Positions 54,067-62,322 of a stretch of 64,000 nt of DNA are shown here, piece by piece. The stretch spans positions 1,240,001 through 1,304,000 of the forward strand of contig NZ_LT627736.1 of assembly GCF_900102005.1 (NCBI RefSeq), read 5' to 3'. The translations under genes and the position numbers were made by a program. The notes below the pieces were generated by a model that was not told the DNA's origin, made no database searches, and saw only the letters and a list, made by a program, of their open reading frames with translations. How positions within the stretch are numbered: the first letter of the stretch is position 1; each line of letters starts with the position of its first letter. This DNA comes from Microbacterium sp. LKL04 (GTDB lineage Bacteria; Actinomycetota; Actinomycetes; Actinomycetales; Microbacteriaceae).

Positions 54067-57000
54067 TCAGGCCGTGGCGTCGCCCGTCGGCAGCGGGAAG
54101 ATCTGATCGAGCAGCGTGCTCGTCCACGCGATGAGGTCCGCGTCCGCGAGCGCCTCTCCCCCGGCGGTCGGCAGCGGCACGACCATGGCCTCGCCGCCCG
54201 AGACGACCTTCGATTTCGGGTGCAGCCGCTGCAGGCGCACGCGGATCGAGTCCGCGAGGTGCGCGGGGGCGATCCGGAGGTTCGGTCCCATCGCGACGAC
54301 GTCGGAGAGCCCCGACTGCGCGGCGCGGCGACGCAGTCGTGCGATCGCGATCAGGCCGTCGACCTCCGCGGGCGGCGTGCCGTATCGGTCACGGAGCTCT
54401 TCGAGGACGAGGTCGATCGCATCGGCCGCCGCCGTGACGGATGCCGCCGCGGACAGCTTCTGGTAGGCCTCCAAACGCAACCGCTCGCTGTCGATGTACG
54501 ACTCGGGGATGCGGGCCTGGACGGGCAGCTCGAGGCGCAGCTCGGTGGGGCCTTCGGTGTCCTCGCCGCGGAAGGTCGCGACCGCCTCTCCGATCATGCG
54601 GAGGTAGAGGTCGAAACCGACGCCGGCGATGTGGCCGGCCTGCTCGGCCCCGAGCAGGTTTCCGGCACCGCGGATCTCGAGGTCCTTGAGCGCCACCTGC
54701 ATGCCCGACCCCAGGTCGTTGTTGACCGCGATCGTCTCGAGACGGTCGGCGGCGGTCTCGCTCAGCGGCTTGTTCTCGTCGTACAGGAAGTAGGCGTACG
54801 CACGCTCGCGGGCACGACCGACGCGCCCGCGCAGCTGGTGCAGCTGAGAGAGGCCGTACTTGTCGGCGCGGTCGATGATCATCGTGTTCGCGTTCGCGAT
54901 GTCGAGACCGGTCTCGATGATGGTGGTCGAGACGAGGACGTCTGCCCGGCGCTCCCAGAAGTCGTCGACGACCTGCTCGAGGGCGTGCTCGCCCATCTGG
55001 CCGTGGGCGACCGCGATGCGCGCCTCGGGGACGAGTTCGGCCAGCTGCGCGGCGACCCGCTGGATCGACGAGACGCGGTTGTGCACGAAGAACACCTGTC
55101 CTTCGCGCAGCAACTCGCGGCGGATGGCCGCGGCGATCTGCTTGTCGCTGCGCGGCCCCACGTAGGTGAGGATCGGATGCCGCTCCTCCGGCGGCGTGGC
55201 GAGGGTCGACATCTCGCGGATACCGGTGACCGCCATCTCGAGTGTGCGCGGAATGGGGGTCGCGCTCATGGCGAGGATGTCGACGTTCGTCTTGAGCTTC
55301 TTCAGGGCGTCCTTGTGCTCGACGCCGAACCGCTGCTCCTCGTCGATGATCATGAGGCCGAGGTCCTTGAAAACGACCTTCTCGGTGAGGATGCGGTGCG
55401 TCCCGATGACCATGTCGATCGTGCCGTCGGCGAGCCCGGCGAGAGTGTCCTTCGCCTCCTTCGCCGTCTGGAATCGCGACAGCGGGCGCACCTTGACGGG
55501 GAAGCCGGCGAACCGCTCGGAGAACGTCTCGAGGTGCTGCTTGGCGAGGAGCGTCGTCGGGACGAGCATCGCGACCTGCTTGCCCTCCTGGATCGCCTTG
55601 AAGGCGGCCCGGACGGCGACCTCGGTCTTGCCGAAGCCGACGTCGCCCGAGAGCAGGCGGTCCATCGGGATCGGCTTCTCCATGTCGGCCTTGATCTCGT
55701 CGATCGTCTGCAGCTGGTCGGGCGTCTCGGCGAAAGGGAAGGCCTCTTCGAGCTCGCGCTGCCAGGGCGTGTCGGGACCGAAGGCGTAGCCCTTCGACGA
55801 CATGCGCGCCGAGTAGAGCTTCACGAGCTCCACCGCGATGTCGCGGACGGCCTTGCGCGCCTTGCCCTTGGCCGCAGCCCAGTCCGACCCGCCCATCTTC
55901 GACAACTGCGGCGCCTCGCCGCCGACGTATCGCGACAGCAGGTCGAGCTGGTCGGTGGGCACGTACAGCTTGTCGCCGGGGTGGCCGCGCTTGGAGGGCG
56001 CGTACTCGAGGACGAGGTACTCGCGCTTGCTCTTCACGGCGTTCCGTCCGCCCGACGACACCTCGCGCTGGACGAGTTCGACGAACTTCCCGATGCCGTG
56101 GGTGGAGTGGACGACGTGGTCGCCCGGCGTCAGCTGCAGCGGGTCGACGACGTTGCGCCGGCGCGAGGCGAGCTTCTTCACGACGCGGTTGTCGCCGCCG
56201 ATGGTGCGCCCGTAGAAGTCGCTCTCGGTGAACACGGCGAGTTTCGCATCGGCGAAGAGGAATCCCGCCTCGAGCGTCGCGACGGTCGACACGGCGATGC
56301 CCGCGTCGGGGACCTCGGTGATCGCGTCGGCGGTCCGCGCCGCGAGCCCGCGTTCGGACAGCACATCGCGCGAACGGTCGACGAGTCCCGCACCGGAGGC
56401 GGCGACGACGACGCGCCATCCGGCGCCGAGCAGGTTGCCGATGTGCTCGCTCGCGCCCTCGACGTTGCCCTGGAAGGACGGCACGGCGGTCGCGGGGATC
56501 CGGACCGCGGCAGCCGCCCGTTCGACGAGACCCTCCTCGGCGGCGTCCGCCGCACCGGAGTCGAAGGTGCTGAGGCTCCACCACACGCCGCCGCGAGCGG
56601 ATGCCGCGTCGCGCAACTCGGGCAGGGTCAGGAAGTCCCCGGCACCGAGGTCGACGGGACTGTCGGCGCCCGCCGTTGCCGCGCTCCACGCGGCTTCGAG
56701 GAACTCGCGGTTCGTCTCGGAGAGGGTCATCGCGCGGGTGACCGCGCGTTCGGGGTCGACGACCGCGACGGCCGCACCCTCCGGCAGGTAGTCCACGAGC
56801 GGCAGCACCGCGTCGGCGACGGCCGGAAGCAGCGACTCCATACCCTCGACCGGGATGCCCTCGCTCATCTTCTCGAGCATGGTGCCGAGCCCCGGCATCC
56901 GGTCGCGAAGGCCCGCGGCGCGTTCGCGGACGGCGTCGGTGAGGAGGAGTTCGCGACTCGGGAGCAGGGTCACGTCGCGCACGTCACCGGGCAGCGAGCG

Positions 57001-57654
57001 CTGGTCGGCGACCGAGAACGCACGGATCTGATCGATCTCGTCGCCGAAGAAGTCGACGCGGTACGGGTGGTCGGCGACCGGCGGGAAGACGTCGAGGATG
57101 CCGCCGCGCACGGCGAACTCGCCACGGCGCGAGACCATGTCGACCCGGTGGTAGGCGAGGTCGACGAGGCGGTGGACGATGTCGTCGAGCTCCTGCCCGC
57201 GCGAGCCGAGCTCGAGCCGGACGACACCGGCATCCGTCAGTCCCGCCGCGATCGGCTGCAGCGCGCCGCGGACGGATGCCGTCACCACCAGGGGCGTGCG
57301 ACCATCCCAGTCCGCGGCTTCGCGGAGGACGCTCAGACGGCGCCCGACGGTCTCGGCGCTGGGACTGAGGCGCTCGTGCGGGAGCGTCTCCCATGCGGGC
57401 AGGTGGCGCACGGCGGCGTGGGGCAGAAGGCACTGCAGGGCGGCGCCGATGCTCTCGGCGCGGCGCCCCGTGGGTGCCACGAGGAGCAGCACGGGAGGCT
57501 GTCCCGACGCGGCGCGCCGCTCGAGGAGAGCAGCGAGGAGCGGGGCGTCGAGGCCCGTCACCGCCGAGAAGTCGACGTCCGAAGCGGCGCCGTCGAGGGC
57601 CTCCCGGAAGCTGTCAGCCTGTTCGAGGGCGCGCACGATCCCGGGAATTGTCAC
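54067..57654 (-). CDS. mfd: Transcription-repair coupling factor Mfd
   Basis: A 1195-aa translocase that removes RNA polymerase stalled at DNA damage and recruits UvrA. Order: UvrB-like N-terminal modules (1-350), RNA polymerase-interacting domain with LTPGDHVVHSTHGIGKFVEL (about 490-510), RecG-like helicase with LLSGDVGFGKTEVAVRAAFK and the DEEQ box MIIDEEQRFG, translocation motif DRADKYGLSQLHQLRGRVGR, then the C-terminal regulatory domain. GTG 57654 follows TAGACT by six bases. Pth lies 54 bases upstream on the same strand. Confidence 0.96.
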   Translation of the reverse strand: MTIPGIVRALEQADSFREALDGAASDVDFSAVTGLDAPLLAALLERRAASGQPPVLLLVAPTGRRAESIGAALQCLLPHAAVRHLPAWETLPHERLSPSAETVGRRLSVLREAADWDGRTPLVVTASVRGALQPIAAGLTDAGVVRLELGSRGQELDDIVHRLVDLAYHRVDMVSRRGEFAVRGGILDVFPPVADHPYRVDFFGDEIDQIRAFSVADQRSLPGDVRDVTLLPSRELLLTDAVRERAAGLRDRMPGLGTMLEKMSEGIPVEGMESLLPAVADAVLPLVDYLPEGAAVAVVDPERAVTRAMTLSETNREFLEAAWSAATAGADSPVDLGAGDFLTLPELRDAASARGGVWWSLSTFDSGAADAAEEGLVERAAAAVRIPATAVPSFQGNVEGASEHIGNLLGAGWRVVVAASGAGLVDRSRDVLSERGLAARTADAITEVPDAGIAVSTVATLEAGFLFADAKLAVFTESDFYGRTIGGDNRVVKKLASRRRNVVDPLQLTPGDHVVHSTHGIGKFVELVQREVSSGGRNAVKSKREYLVLEYAPSKRGHPGDKLYVPTDQLDLLSRYVGGEAPQLSKMGGSDWAAAKGKARKAVRDIAVELVKLYSARMSSKGYAFGPDTPWQRELEEAFPFAETPDQLQTIDEIKADMEKPIPMDRLLSGDVGFGKTEVAVRAAFKAIQEGKQVAMLVPTTLLAKQHLETFSERFAGFPVKVRPLSRFQTAKEAKDTLAGLADGTIDMVIGTHRILTEKVVFKDLGLMIIDEEQRFGVEHKDALKKLKTNVDILAMSATPIPRTLEMAVTGIREMSTLATPPEERHPILTYVGPRSDKQIAAAIRRELLREGQVFFVHNRVSSIQRVAAQLAELVPEARIAVAHGQMGEHALEQVVDDFWERRADVLVSTTIIETGLDIANANTMIIDRADKYGLSQLHQLRGRVGRARERAYAYFLYDENKPLSETAADRLETIAVNNDLGSGMQVALKDLEIRGAGNLLGAEQAGHIAGVGFDLYLRMIGEAVATFRGEDTEGPTELRLELPVQARIPESYIDSERLRLEAYQKLSAAASVTAAADAIDLVLEELRDRYGTPPAEVDGLIAIARLRRRAAQSGLSDVVAMGPNLRIAPAHLADSIRVRLQRLHPKSKVVSGGEAMVVPLPTAGGEALADADLIAWTSTLLDQIFPLPTGDATA

Positions 57655-57660
57655 CGGGGA

Positions 57661-57666
57661 AGTCTA
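57661..57666 (-). promoter_or_regulatory. Predicted -10 box, leaderless start of mfd
   Basis: TAGACT on the minus strand, six bases before GTG 57654. Confidence 0.6.
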
Positions 57667-57708
57667 CGCGGCGCATCGGACATCGGATCCGTCGCGGACG
57701 CTGCCCGC

Positions 57709-58293
57709 TCAGGCGCGTGGCGCGTGGTGGCGCTGCTGGGCGGCGAGGAGCCCCTCGTCGACGAGCTGCTCCACGGCATCCGCCGCGTCCCCGATCATGA
57801 TCGGCAGCGTCTGGCGCTCGGCCGAACCGAACGGATCGAGGACCCAGTCGGCCGGGTCCTGGCGTCCCGGCGGACGGCCGATCCCGACGCGCACGCGGGG
57901 GAAGTCCGGCGTGCCGAGCGCTTTGGCCACGTCGCGGACGCCGTTGTGCCCGCCGTGCCCGCCACCGACCTTGAGCTTGAGCGAATCGAACGGGATGTCG
58001 AGCTCGTCGTGGACGACGACGACGCGTTCGGCGGGCACGCCGTAGAACGAGGCGAGACCGGCGACCGGCCCGCCGGAGACGTTCATGAACGAGTTCGGCT
58101 TCGCGAGCACGAGCTTCGCGCCGCCCGGCCGCAGCCACGACTCGGCCACGCGCGCCCCCGCCTTGTGCGATCGCAGCGACTCGGACCGGCGCCGCGCGAG
58201 CTCGTCGATCACCATCTGCCCGACGTTGTGACGGGTCGCCTCGTAGCGCGGCCCCGGGTTACCGAGTCCCACGATCAGCCAGGTGTCGGCCAT
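57709..58293 (-). CDS. pth: Peptidyl-tRNA hydrolase
   Basis: A 194-aa enzyme that frees tRNA from dropped-off peptidyl-tRNA. Motifs are GLGNPGPRYEATRHNVGQMV with catalytic His22, the KPNSFMNVSG segment and VVHDELDIPF with the catalytic Asp; the GGGHGGHNGVRD loop follows. AAAGGACC precedes ATG 58293. It lies downstream of rplY, a pairing common in bacteria, with a hairpin between. Confidence 0.95.
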   Translation of the reverse strand: MADTWLIVGLGNPGPRYEATRHNVGQMVIDELARRRSESLRSHKAGARVAESWLRPGGAKLVLAKPNSFMNVSGGPVAGLASFYGVPAERVVVVHDELDIPFDSLKLKVGGGHGGHNGVRDVAKALGTPDFPRVRVGIGRPPGRQDPADWVLDPFGSAERQTLPIMIGDAADAVEQLVDEGLLAAQQRHHAPRA

Positions 58294-58311
58294 GAACGGT
58301 CCTTTCGACGA

Positions 58312-58347
58312 CGAAGCCCGTCGCAGCGGATGCGGCGACGGGCTTCG
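58312..58347 (-). terminator. Intercistronic hairpin between rplY and pth
   Basis: CGAAGCCCGTCGC (58312-58324) pairs with GCGACGGGCTTCG (58335-58347): 13 bp around ten bases, with no T-run. It may reduce read-through from the ribosomal protein gene into pth. Confidence 0.65.
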
Positions 58348-58359
58348 AACGCGGGTGTC

Positions 58360-58989
58360 TTACTCGGCGGATTCCTCGGCGGCAGCCTCGTCGGAGGAAG
58401 CCTCGGCGCCCTCCTCGGACTCCTCCGCCTCGTCCTCGACGGGCGCCGGCGGCAGCGCGACACCGACGATGAGCGTCTCGGGGTCGGTCACCAGCACCGC
58501 GCCGCGGGGCAGCGTCAGGTCAGCCGCGGTGATGTGCGCACCGTCCTCGAGACCCTCGACCGAGACCTCGACGTTCTGCGGGATGTGGGTGGCTTCGACC
58601 TCGAGCGTCACCGTGGTGTTCTCGAGGTTCGCGATGGTGCCCGGGAACGGCTCGCCGACGACGGAGACGGGGATGTCGACCTCGATCTTCTCGCCCTTCT
58701 TCACGACGAGGAGGTCGATGTGCTCGATGATCTGGTGCACGGGGTCCTTCTGGACGTCCTTGACCAGCGTGAGCTGCTGCTTGCCGTCGATCTCGAGCTC
58801 GAGCAGCGCGTTGGCGCGGCGGATGAGCAGCGAGACCTGGTGGCCGGGCAGGGCGACGTGCACGGGGTCCGTGCCGTGGCCGTAGATGACGGCGGGGATC
58901 TTGCCGGCGGCGCGCAGACGGCGGGCGAATCCCTTGCCGAACTGCTCGCGCAGCTCGGCGACGACCTTGGTGTCGGTCTCAGTCGACAT
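58360..58989 (-). CDS. rplY: Large ribosomal subunit protein bL25 (CTC type)
   Basis: A 209-aa 5S-rRNA-binding ribosomal protein of the long, general-stress CTC form. N-terminal RNA-binding barrel: REQFGKGFARRLRAAGKIPA, VIYGHGTDPVHVALPGHQVS. C-terminal TL5-like domain with NVEVSVEGLEDGAHITAADL, ending in an acidic Glu/Ala/Ser tail. AAGGAG precedes ATG 58989. Its leader holds two tandem 21-base repeats. Confidence 0.95.
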   Translation of the reverse strand: MSTETDTKVVAELREQFGKGFARRLRAAGKIPAVIYGHGTDPVHVALPGHQVSLLIRRANALLELEIDGKQQLTLVKDVQKDPVHQIIEHIDLLVVKKGEKIEVDIPVSVVGEPFPGTIANLENTTVTLEVEATHIPQNVEVSVEGLEDGAHITAADLTLPRGAVLVTDPETLIVGVALPPAPVEDEAEESEEGAEASSDEAAAEESAE

Positions 58990-59024
58990 GAGTGTTCTCC
59001 TTGCGGGCCTTCGCGGCCCAGTCA

Positions 59025-59072
59025 ATCGGGGCCGGTACGGCCTCGTCTGTCATCGGGGCCGATACGGCCTCG
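59025..59072 (-). repeat. Tandem 21-base repeats upstream of rplY
   Basis: Copies at 59025-59045 and 59052-59072 match at 20 of 21 positions with a 27-base period. Each holds GGCCG-TA(T/C)-CGGCC on the minus strand, a 5-bp inverted repeat, 36-83 bases before ATG 58989. Operator pair or leader hairpins are possible. The rest of the 254-base gap to 59244 contains GTTCGA-C-TCGAAC (59085-59097) and a TACGAT box at about 59196. Confidence 0.5.
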
Positions 59073-59243
59073 ACGTGGTCTGTGGTTCGACTCGAACGCA
59101 TGCGCGTGAGGAAAGCCGCGAAGCCTGCTCACCGCGTCGATCACGGATGCGGTGCATCCCTCGCCGAAGTTCGCACCGAGTCTATCAGCGCGATGGATAC
59201 GATGGAACGTCAGTCCCGCCACGCCCGAAAGACGGAGGAACCC

Positions 59244-59360
59244 ATGGACTACGGATGGATGTCGCACGCACTGCTCTGGTTCGTCGGAGCGCTGAGCGCC
59301 GCAACCGCCGTCTGCGTCGTCGGCGCATTCTTCTCGATGGGCCGCGGCTACAAGGACTGA
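59244..59360 (+). CDS. 38-aa single-helix membrane peptide
   Basis: Sequence MDYGWMSHALLWFVGALSAA, then TAVCVVGAFFSMGRGYKD: one membrane helix (about 8-31) with a short cytoplasmic basic tail. A strong GGAGGAA site sits before the ATG, so it is very likely translated. No family is recognised. It precedes gnd by 117 bases on the same strand, which has its own predicted -10, so a shared role is uncertain. Confidence 0.7.
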   Translation: MDYGWMSHALLWFVGALSAATAVCVVGAFFSMGRGYKD

Positions 59361-59397
59361 TAGCGCAACACGGAATCGCCCCTTCGGTCCCAGCCGA

Positions 59398-59403
59398 TAC
59401 AGT
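59398..59403 (+). promoter_or_regulatory. Predicted -10 box of gnd
   Basis: TACAGT, five bases before an in-frame ATG at 59409 and 74 before the preferred ATG at 59478. Confidence 0.45.
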
Positions 59404-59477
59404 GACCGATGGGGCTCAGCCGGTTCCCGGCATCCCCCTCCCTCCCGCTCGAACCCCACGCAGACCTGGAGCTACGC

Positions 59478-61067
59478 ATGTCGTCGTCCCCTTCTTCCAC
59501 CGGACATTCCAACGACCAGGACCAGGCTCCGAACGAAGCCACGCAGCAGCACGAGGGGGCGCCGCAGCCCGAAGAGGTCGACCGCCCCACCCACCCGGAG
59601 GCGGCGTCCACCGGCACCGAGTCCGGGTCCGCCAACATCGGCGTCGTGGGCCTCGCGGTCATGGGGTCGAACCTCGCCCGCAACCTCGCCTCCCGTGAGG
59701 GCAACACGGTCGCCGTCTTCAACCGGTCGCGGTCGAAGACCGACGAGCTGATCGAGGCCCACCCCGAGGCCGAATTCGTCCCCGCGTTCACGTACGAGGA
59801 GTTCGCCGCGTCGCTGCAGAAGCCGCGCACCGCGATCATCATGGTCAAGGCCGGCAAGCCGACCGATGCCGTCATCGACGAGCTCATGCGCGTGTTCGAG
59901 CCCGGCGACATCATCATCGACGGCGGCAACAGCCTGTTCACCGACACGATCCGCCGTGAGAAGGCGGTCTCCGAAGCCGGGTACAACTTCGTCGGCATGG
60001 GCGTCTCGGGCGGCGAGGAGGGCGCGCTCAACGGCCCGTCCCTCATGCCCGGCGGCCCCGATGAGGCCTGGGTCACGCTCGGTCCCATCCTGAAGTCGAT
60101 CGCTGCGGTCGCCGAGGGCGAGCCCTGCGTCACCCACATCGGCCACGACGGTGCCGGTCACTTCGTGAAGATGGTGCACAACGGCATCGAGTACGCCGAC
60201 ATGCAGCTGATCGCCGAGGCGTACGACCTCATCCGTCGCGGCACCGGCAAGTCCCCCGCCGAGATCGCCGACGTCTTCGCCGAATGGAACCGCGGCGAAC
60301 TCGAGTCCTACCTGATCGAGATCACCGCCGAAGTCCTCCGCCAGACGGATGCCACCACCGGCAAGCCCCTCGTCGACGTCATCGTCGACCAGGCGGGCGC
60401 CAAGGGCACCGGTGCATGGACGGTGCAGACCGCGCTCGACCTCGGCGTCCCCGTCTCCGGCATCGCCGAAGCCACCTTCGCCCGGTCGCTCTCGAGCCAC
60501 CGCGAGCAGCGCGACGTCGCGGGCGAGCTCCCCGGACCGTCCTCCGAGGACTTCACCGTTCCCGACGCGGACGCGTTCATCGAGCAGGTTCGCCTCGCCC
60601 TCTACGCCTCGAAGATCGTCGCCTACAGCCAGGGCTTCGACGAGATCCGCGCCGGCGCCGCGCAGTACGGCTGGAACATCGACCTCGGAGCCGTCAGCAA
60701 GATCTGGCGCGGCGGCTGCATCATCCGTGCGCAGTTCCTGAACCGCATCGCCGACGCGTACGACGAGCAGGCCGACCTGCCCGTCCTGCTGACGGCGCCC
60801 TACTTCGTCGAGGCCCTCGGCCGGACGCAGGATGCCTGGCGTGAGATCGTCCGCGTGTCGGCGGCCGCCGGCATCCCGGCTCCCGCCTTCAGCTCGTCGC
60901 TGGCGTACTACGACGGCCTTCGCGCCGACCGCCTGCCGGCCGCCCTCATCCAGGGGCAGCGCGACTTCTTCGGCGCACACACGTACAAGCGGATCGACAA
61001 GGACGGCACCTTCCACACGGTGTGGTCCGGCGACCGCAGTGAGATCGAGGCCGAGGACACCCACTGA
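59478..61067 (+). CDS. gnd: 6-phosphogluconate dehydrogenase, decarboxylating
   Basis: A 529-aa pentose-phosphate enzyme making ribulose 5-phosphate and NAD(P)H. Rossmann motif NIGVVGLAVMGSNLARNLAS begins near residue 53; later GVSGGEEGALNGPSLMPGG, HFVKMVHNGIEYADMQLI and the C-terminal domain follow. The first 52 residues are Gln/Glu/Pro/Ser-rich and disordered, unlike most homologues. ATG 59478 has GGAG upstream; a second ATG at 59409 next to the -10 box would add 23 more residues. Confidence 0.93.
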   Translation: MSSSPSSTGHSNDQDQAPNEATQQHEGAPQPEEVDRPTHPEAASTGTESGSANIGVVGLAVMGSNLARNLASREGNTVAVFNRSRSKTDELIEAHPEAEFVPAFTYEEFAASLQKPRTAIIMVKAGKPTDAVIDELMRVFEPGDIIIDGGNSLFTDTIRREKAVSEAGYNFVGMGVSGGEEGALNGPSLMPGGPDEAWVTLGPILKSIAAVAEGEPCVTHIGHDGAGHFVKMVHNGIEYADMQLIAEAYDLIRRGTGKSPAEIADVFAEWNRGELESYLIEITAEVLRQTDATTGKPLVDVIVDQAGAKGTGAWTVQTALDLGVPVSGIAEATFARSLSSHREQRDVAGELPGPSSEDFTVPDADAFIEQVRLALYASKIVAYSQGFDEIRAGAAQYGWNIDLGAVSKIWRGGCIIRAQFLNRIADAYDEQADLPVLLTAPYFVEALGRTQDAWREIVRVSAAAGIPAPAFSSSLAYYDGLRADRLPAALIQGQRDFFGAHTYKRIDKDGTFHTVWSGDRSEIEAEDTH

Positions 61068-61546
61068 GTCGCACCGACACGGCGCTTCGCGTCCACCGCG
61101 TCGCCGCGCGCATCGTCCTCGCCATCCTCACCGCGCTCTACGCGTGGATGGTGGCGTGGATGACGTTGCGCGCGGCGCCGTACGGATCGGACATCGGCTC
61201 GGCCCTCGACCGGCTGCTGGTCTGGTTCGCCGAACGGCCCTCCACCGCGTGGATCACCTTCGACCGGGTGGAGTTCGGCGCGAACGTGGCGATGTTCGTC
61301 CCCCTCGGGGTCATCGCGGTCCTGTGGTTCGGCGTGCGGGGATGGTGGGCGGCCCCGATCCTCGGCGCCCTCGGGAGCGCGACGATCGAGGTGCTCCAGG
61401 CGGTCTTCATCGACACCCGCGTCTCGGACGTGCGGGACGTCGTCGCCAATACCCTCGGCTCAGTGATCGGTATGTGCCTCATGCTCCTCCTGGCATTCCT
61501 GCTCTCGCCGCCGAACCCGCGGCATCCGGTGCGATCCGAAGCGTGA
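61064..61546 (+). CDS. VanZ-like membrane protein, apparent CTG start
   Basis: A 160-aa protein with about four membrane helices; VanZ-like features are an N-terminal helix (RIVLAILTALYAWMVAWMTL), then FDRVEFGANVAMFVPLGVIA and a central SATIEVLQAVFIDTRVSDVR followed by VANTLGSVIG. The first ATG in frame (61148) would cut the first helix in half. No ATG, GTG or TTG lies upstream in this frame; CTG 61064 overlaps the gnd stop as CTGA, the same geometry as GTGA pairs elsewhere here. Role probably in the cell envelope. Confidence 0.72.
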   Translation: MSRTDTALRVHRVAARIVLAILTALYAWMVAWMTLRAAPYGSDIGSALDRLLVWFAERPSTAWITFDRVEFGANVAMFVPLGVIAVLWFGVRGWWAAPILGALGSATIEVLQAVFIDTRVSDVRDVVANTLGSVIGMCLMLLLAFLLSPPNPRHPVRSEA

Positions 61547-61596
61547 CCGAAGGCGTCGCATAGCGTGCGCATAGGAATGTCATGAGAATGAGAGAC

Positions 61597-62322
61597 ATGA
61601 CGGTGCCTGCCCCCCTTCTCCAGCGCCCCGACGGCTCCCCCCTGCGCGTCCTCGTCGTCGACGACGAGCAGATGCTGACCGATCTGCTCTCGATGGCGCT
61701 CCGCATGGAGGGATGGGAAGTCCGCACCGCGGCGTCCGGCTTCGACGCGCTGAACGTGGCGCGCGAGTTCGCCCCCGACGCCATGGTGCTCGACATCATG
61801 ATGCCCGACCTCGACGGCATGGCCGTCCTGCAACGTCTGCGCCAGGCCGGGGACGACGTCCCCGTCCTGTTCCTCACCGCGAAGGACTCGGTCAGCGACC
61901 GGGTCGCCGGCCTGACCGCCGGCGGAGACGACTACGTCACGAAGCCGTTCAGCCTGGAGGAGGTCGTGGCACGCCTGCGCGGGCTGATGCGCCGGGCCGG
62001 GGCATCCACCGACACCGCCGACCCGATCCTCCGCGTCGGCGACCTCACGCTCAACGAGGACTCCCACGAGGTGTTCCGCGGCGACGACGAGATCGAACTG
62101 ACCGCCACCGAGTTCGAACTGCTCCGCTACCTCATGCGCAATCAGCGTCGCGTGCTGTCGAAGGCGCAGATCCTCGATCGCGTCTGGAACTACGACTTCG
62201 GCGGACGCTCGAGCGTCGTCGAGCTCTACATCTCCTACCTCCGCAAGAAGATCGACGCGGGCAAGGAGCCCCTCATCCACACCGTGCGCGGCGTCGGGTA
62301 CATGATCAAAGCGAGCCAGTGA
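61597..62322 (+). CDS. OmpR-type response regulator
   Basis: A 241-aa regulator: receiver domain with Asp22/Asp23, phospho-acceptor Asp66 (MVLDIMMPDLDG) and Lys116 (YVTKPF), then a winged helix (about 145-240: LTATEFELLRYLMRNQRRVL, VVELYISYLRKKID, HTVRGVGYM). ATG 61597 has GAGAGA close upstream; ATG 61582 is an alternative. Its stop overlaps the kinase start (GTGA). Sequence resembles TrcR/MprA-type regulators. Confidence 0.93.
   Translation: MTVPAPLLQRPDGSPLRVLVVDDEQMLTDLLSMALRMEGWEVRTAASGFDALNVAREFAPDAMVLDIMMPDLDGMAVLQRLRQAGDDVPVLFLTAKDSVSDRVAGLTAGGDDYVTKPFSLEEVVARLRGLMRRAGASTDTADPILRVGDLTLNEDSHEVFRGDDEIELTATEFELLRYLMRNQRRVLSKAQILDRVWNYDFGGRSSVVELYISYLRKKIDAGKEPLIHTVRGVGYMIKASQ

Noticed and set aside
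59085..59097. GTTCGA-C-TCGAAC as an SOS (LexA) box
   Set aside because: Actinobacterial LexA sites read CGAAC-N4-GTTCG; here the half-sites are in the reverse order with a one-base spacer.
54046..59109. A 1687-codon open frame on the plus strand
   Set aside because: It runs antisense to mfd, pth and rplY, all intact with full motifs. Its Arg/Asp/Gly/Val-rich sequence is what G/C-ending codons give on the opposite strand.
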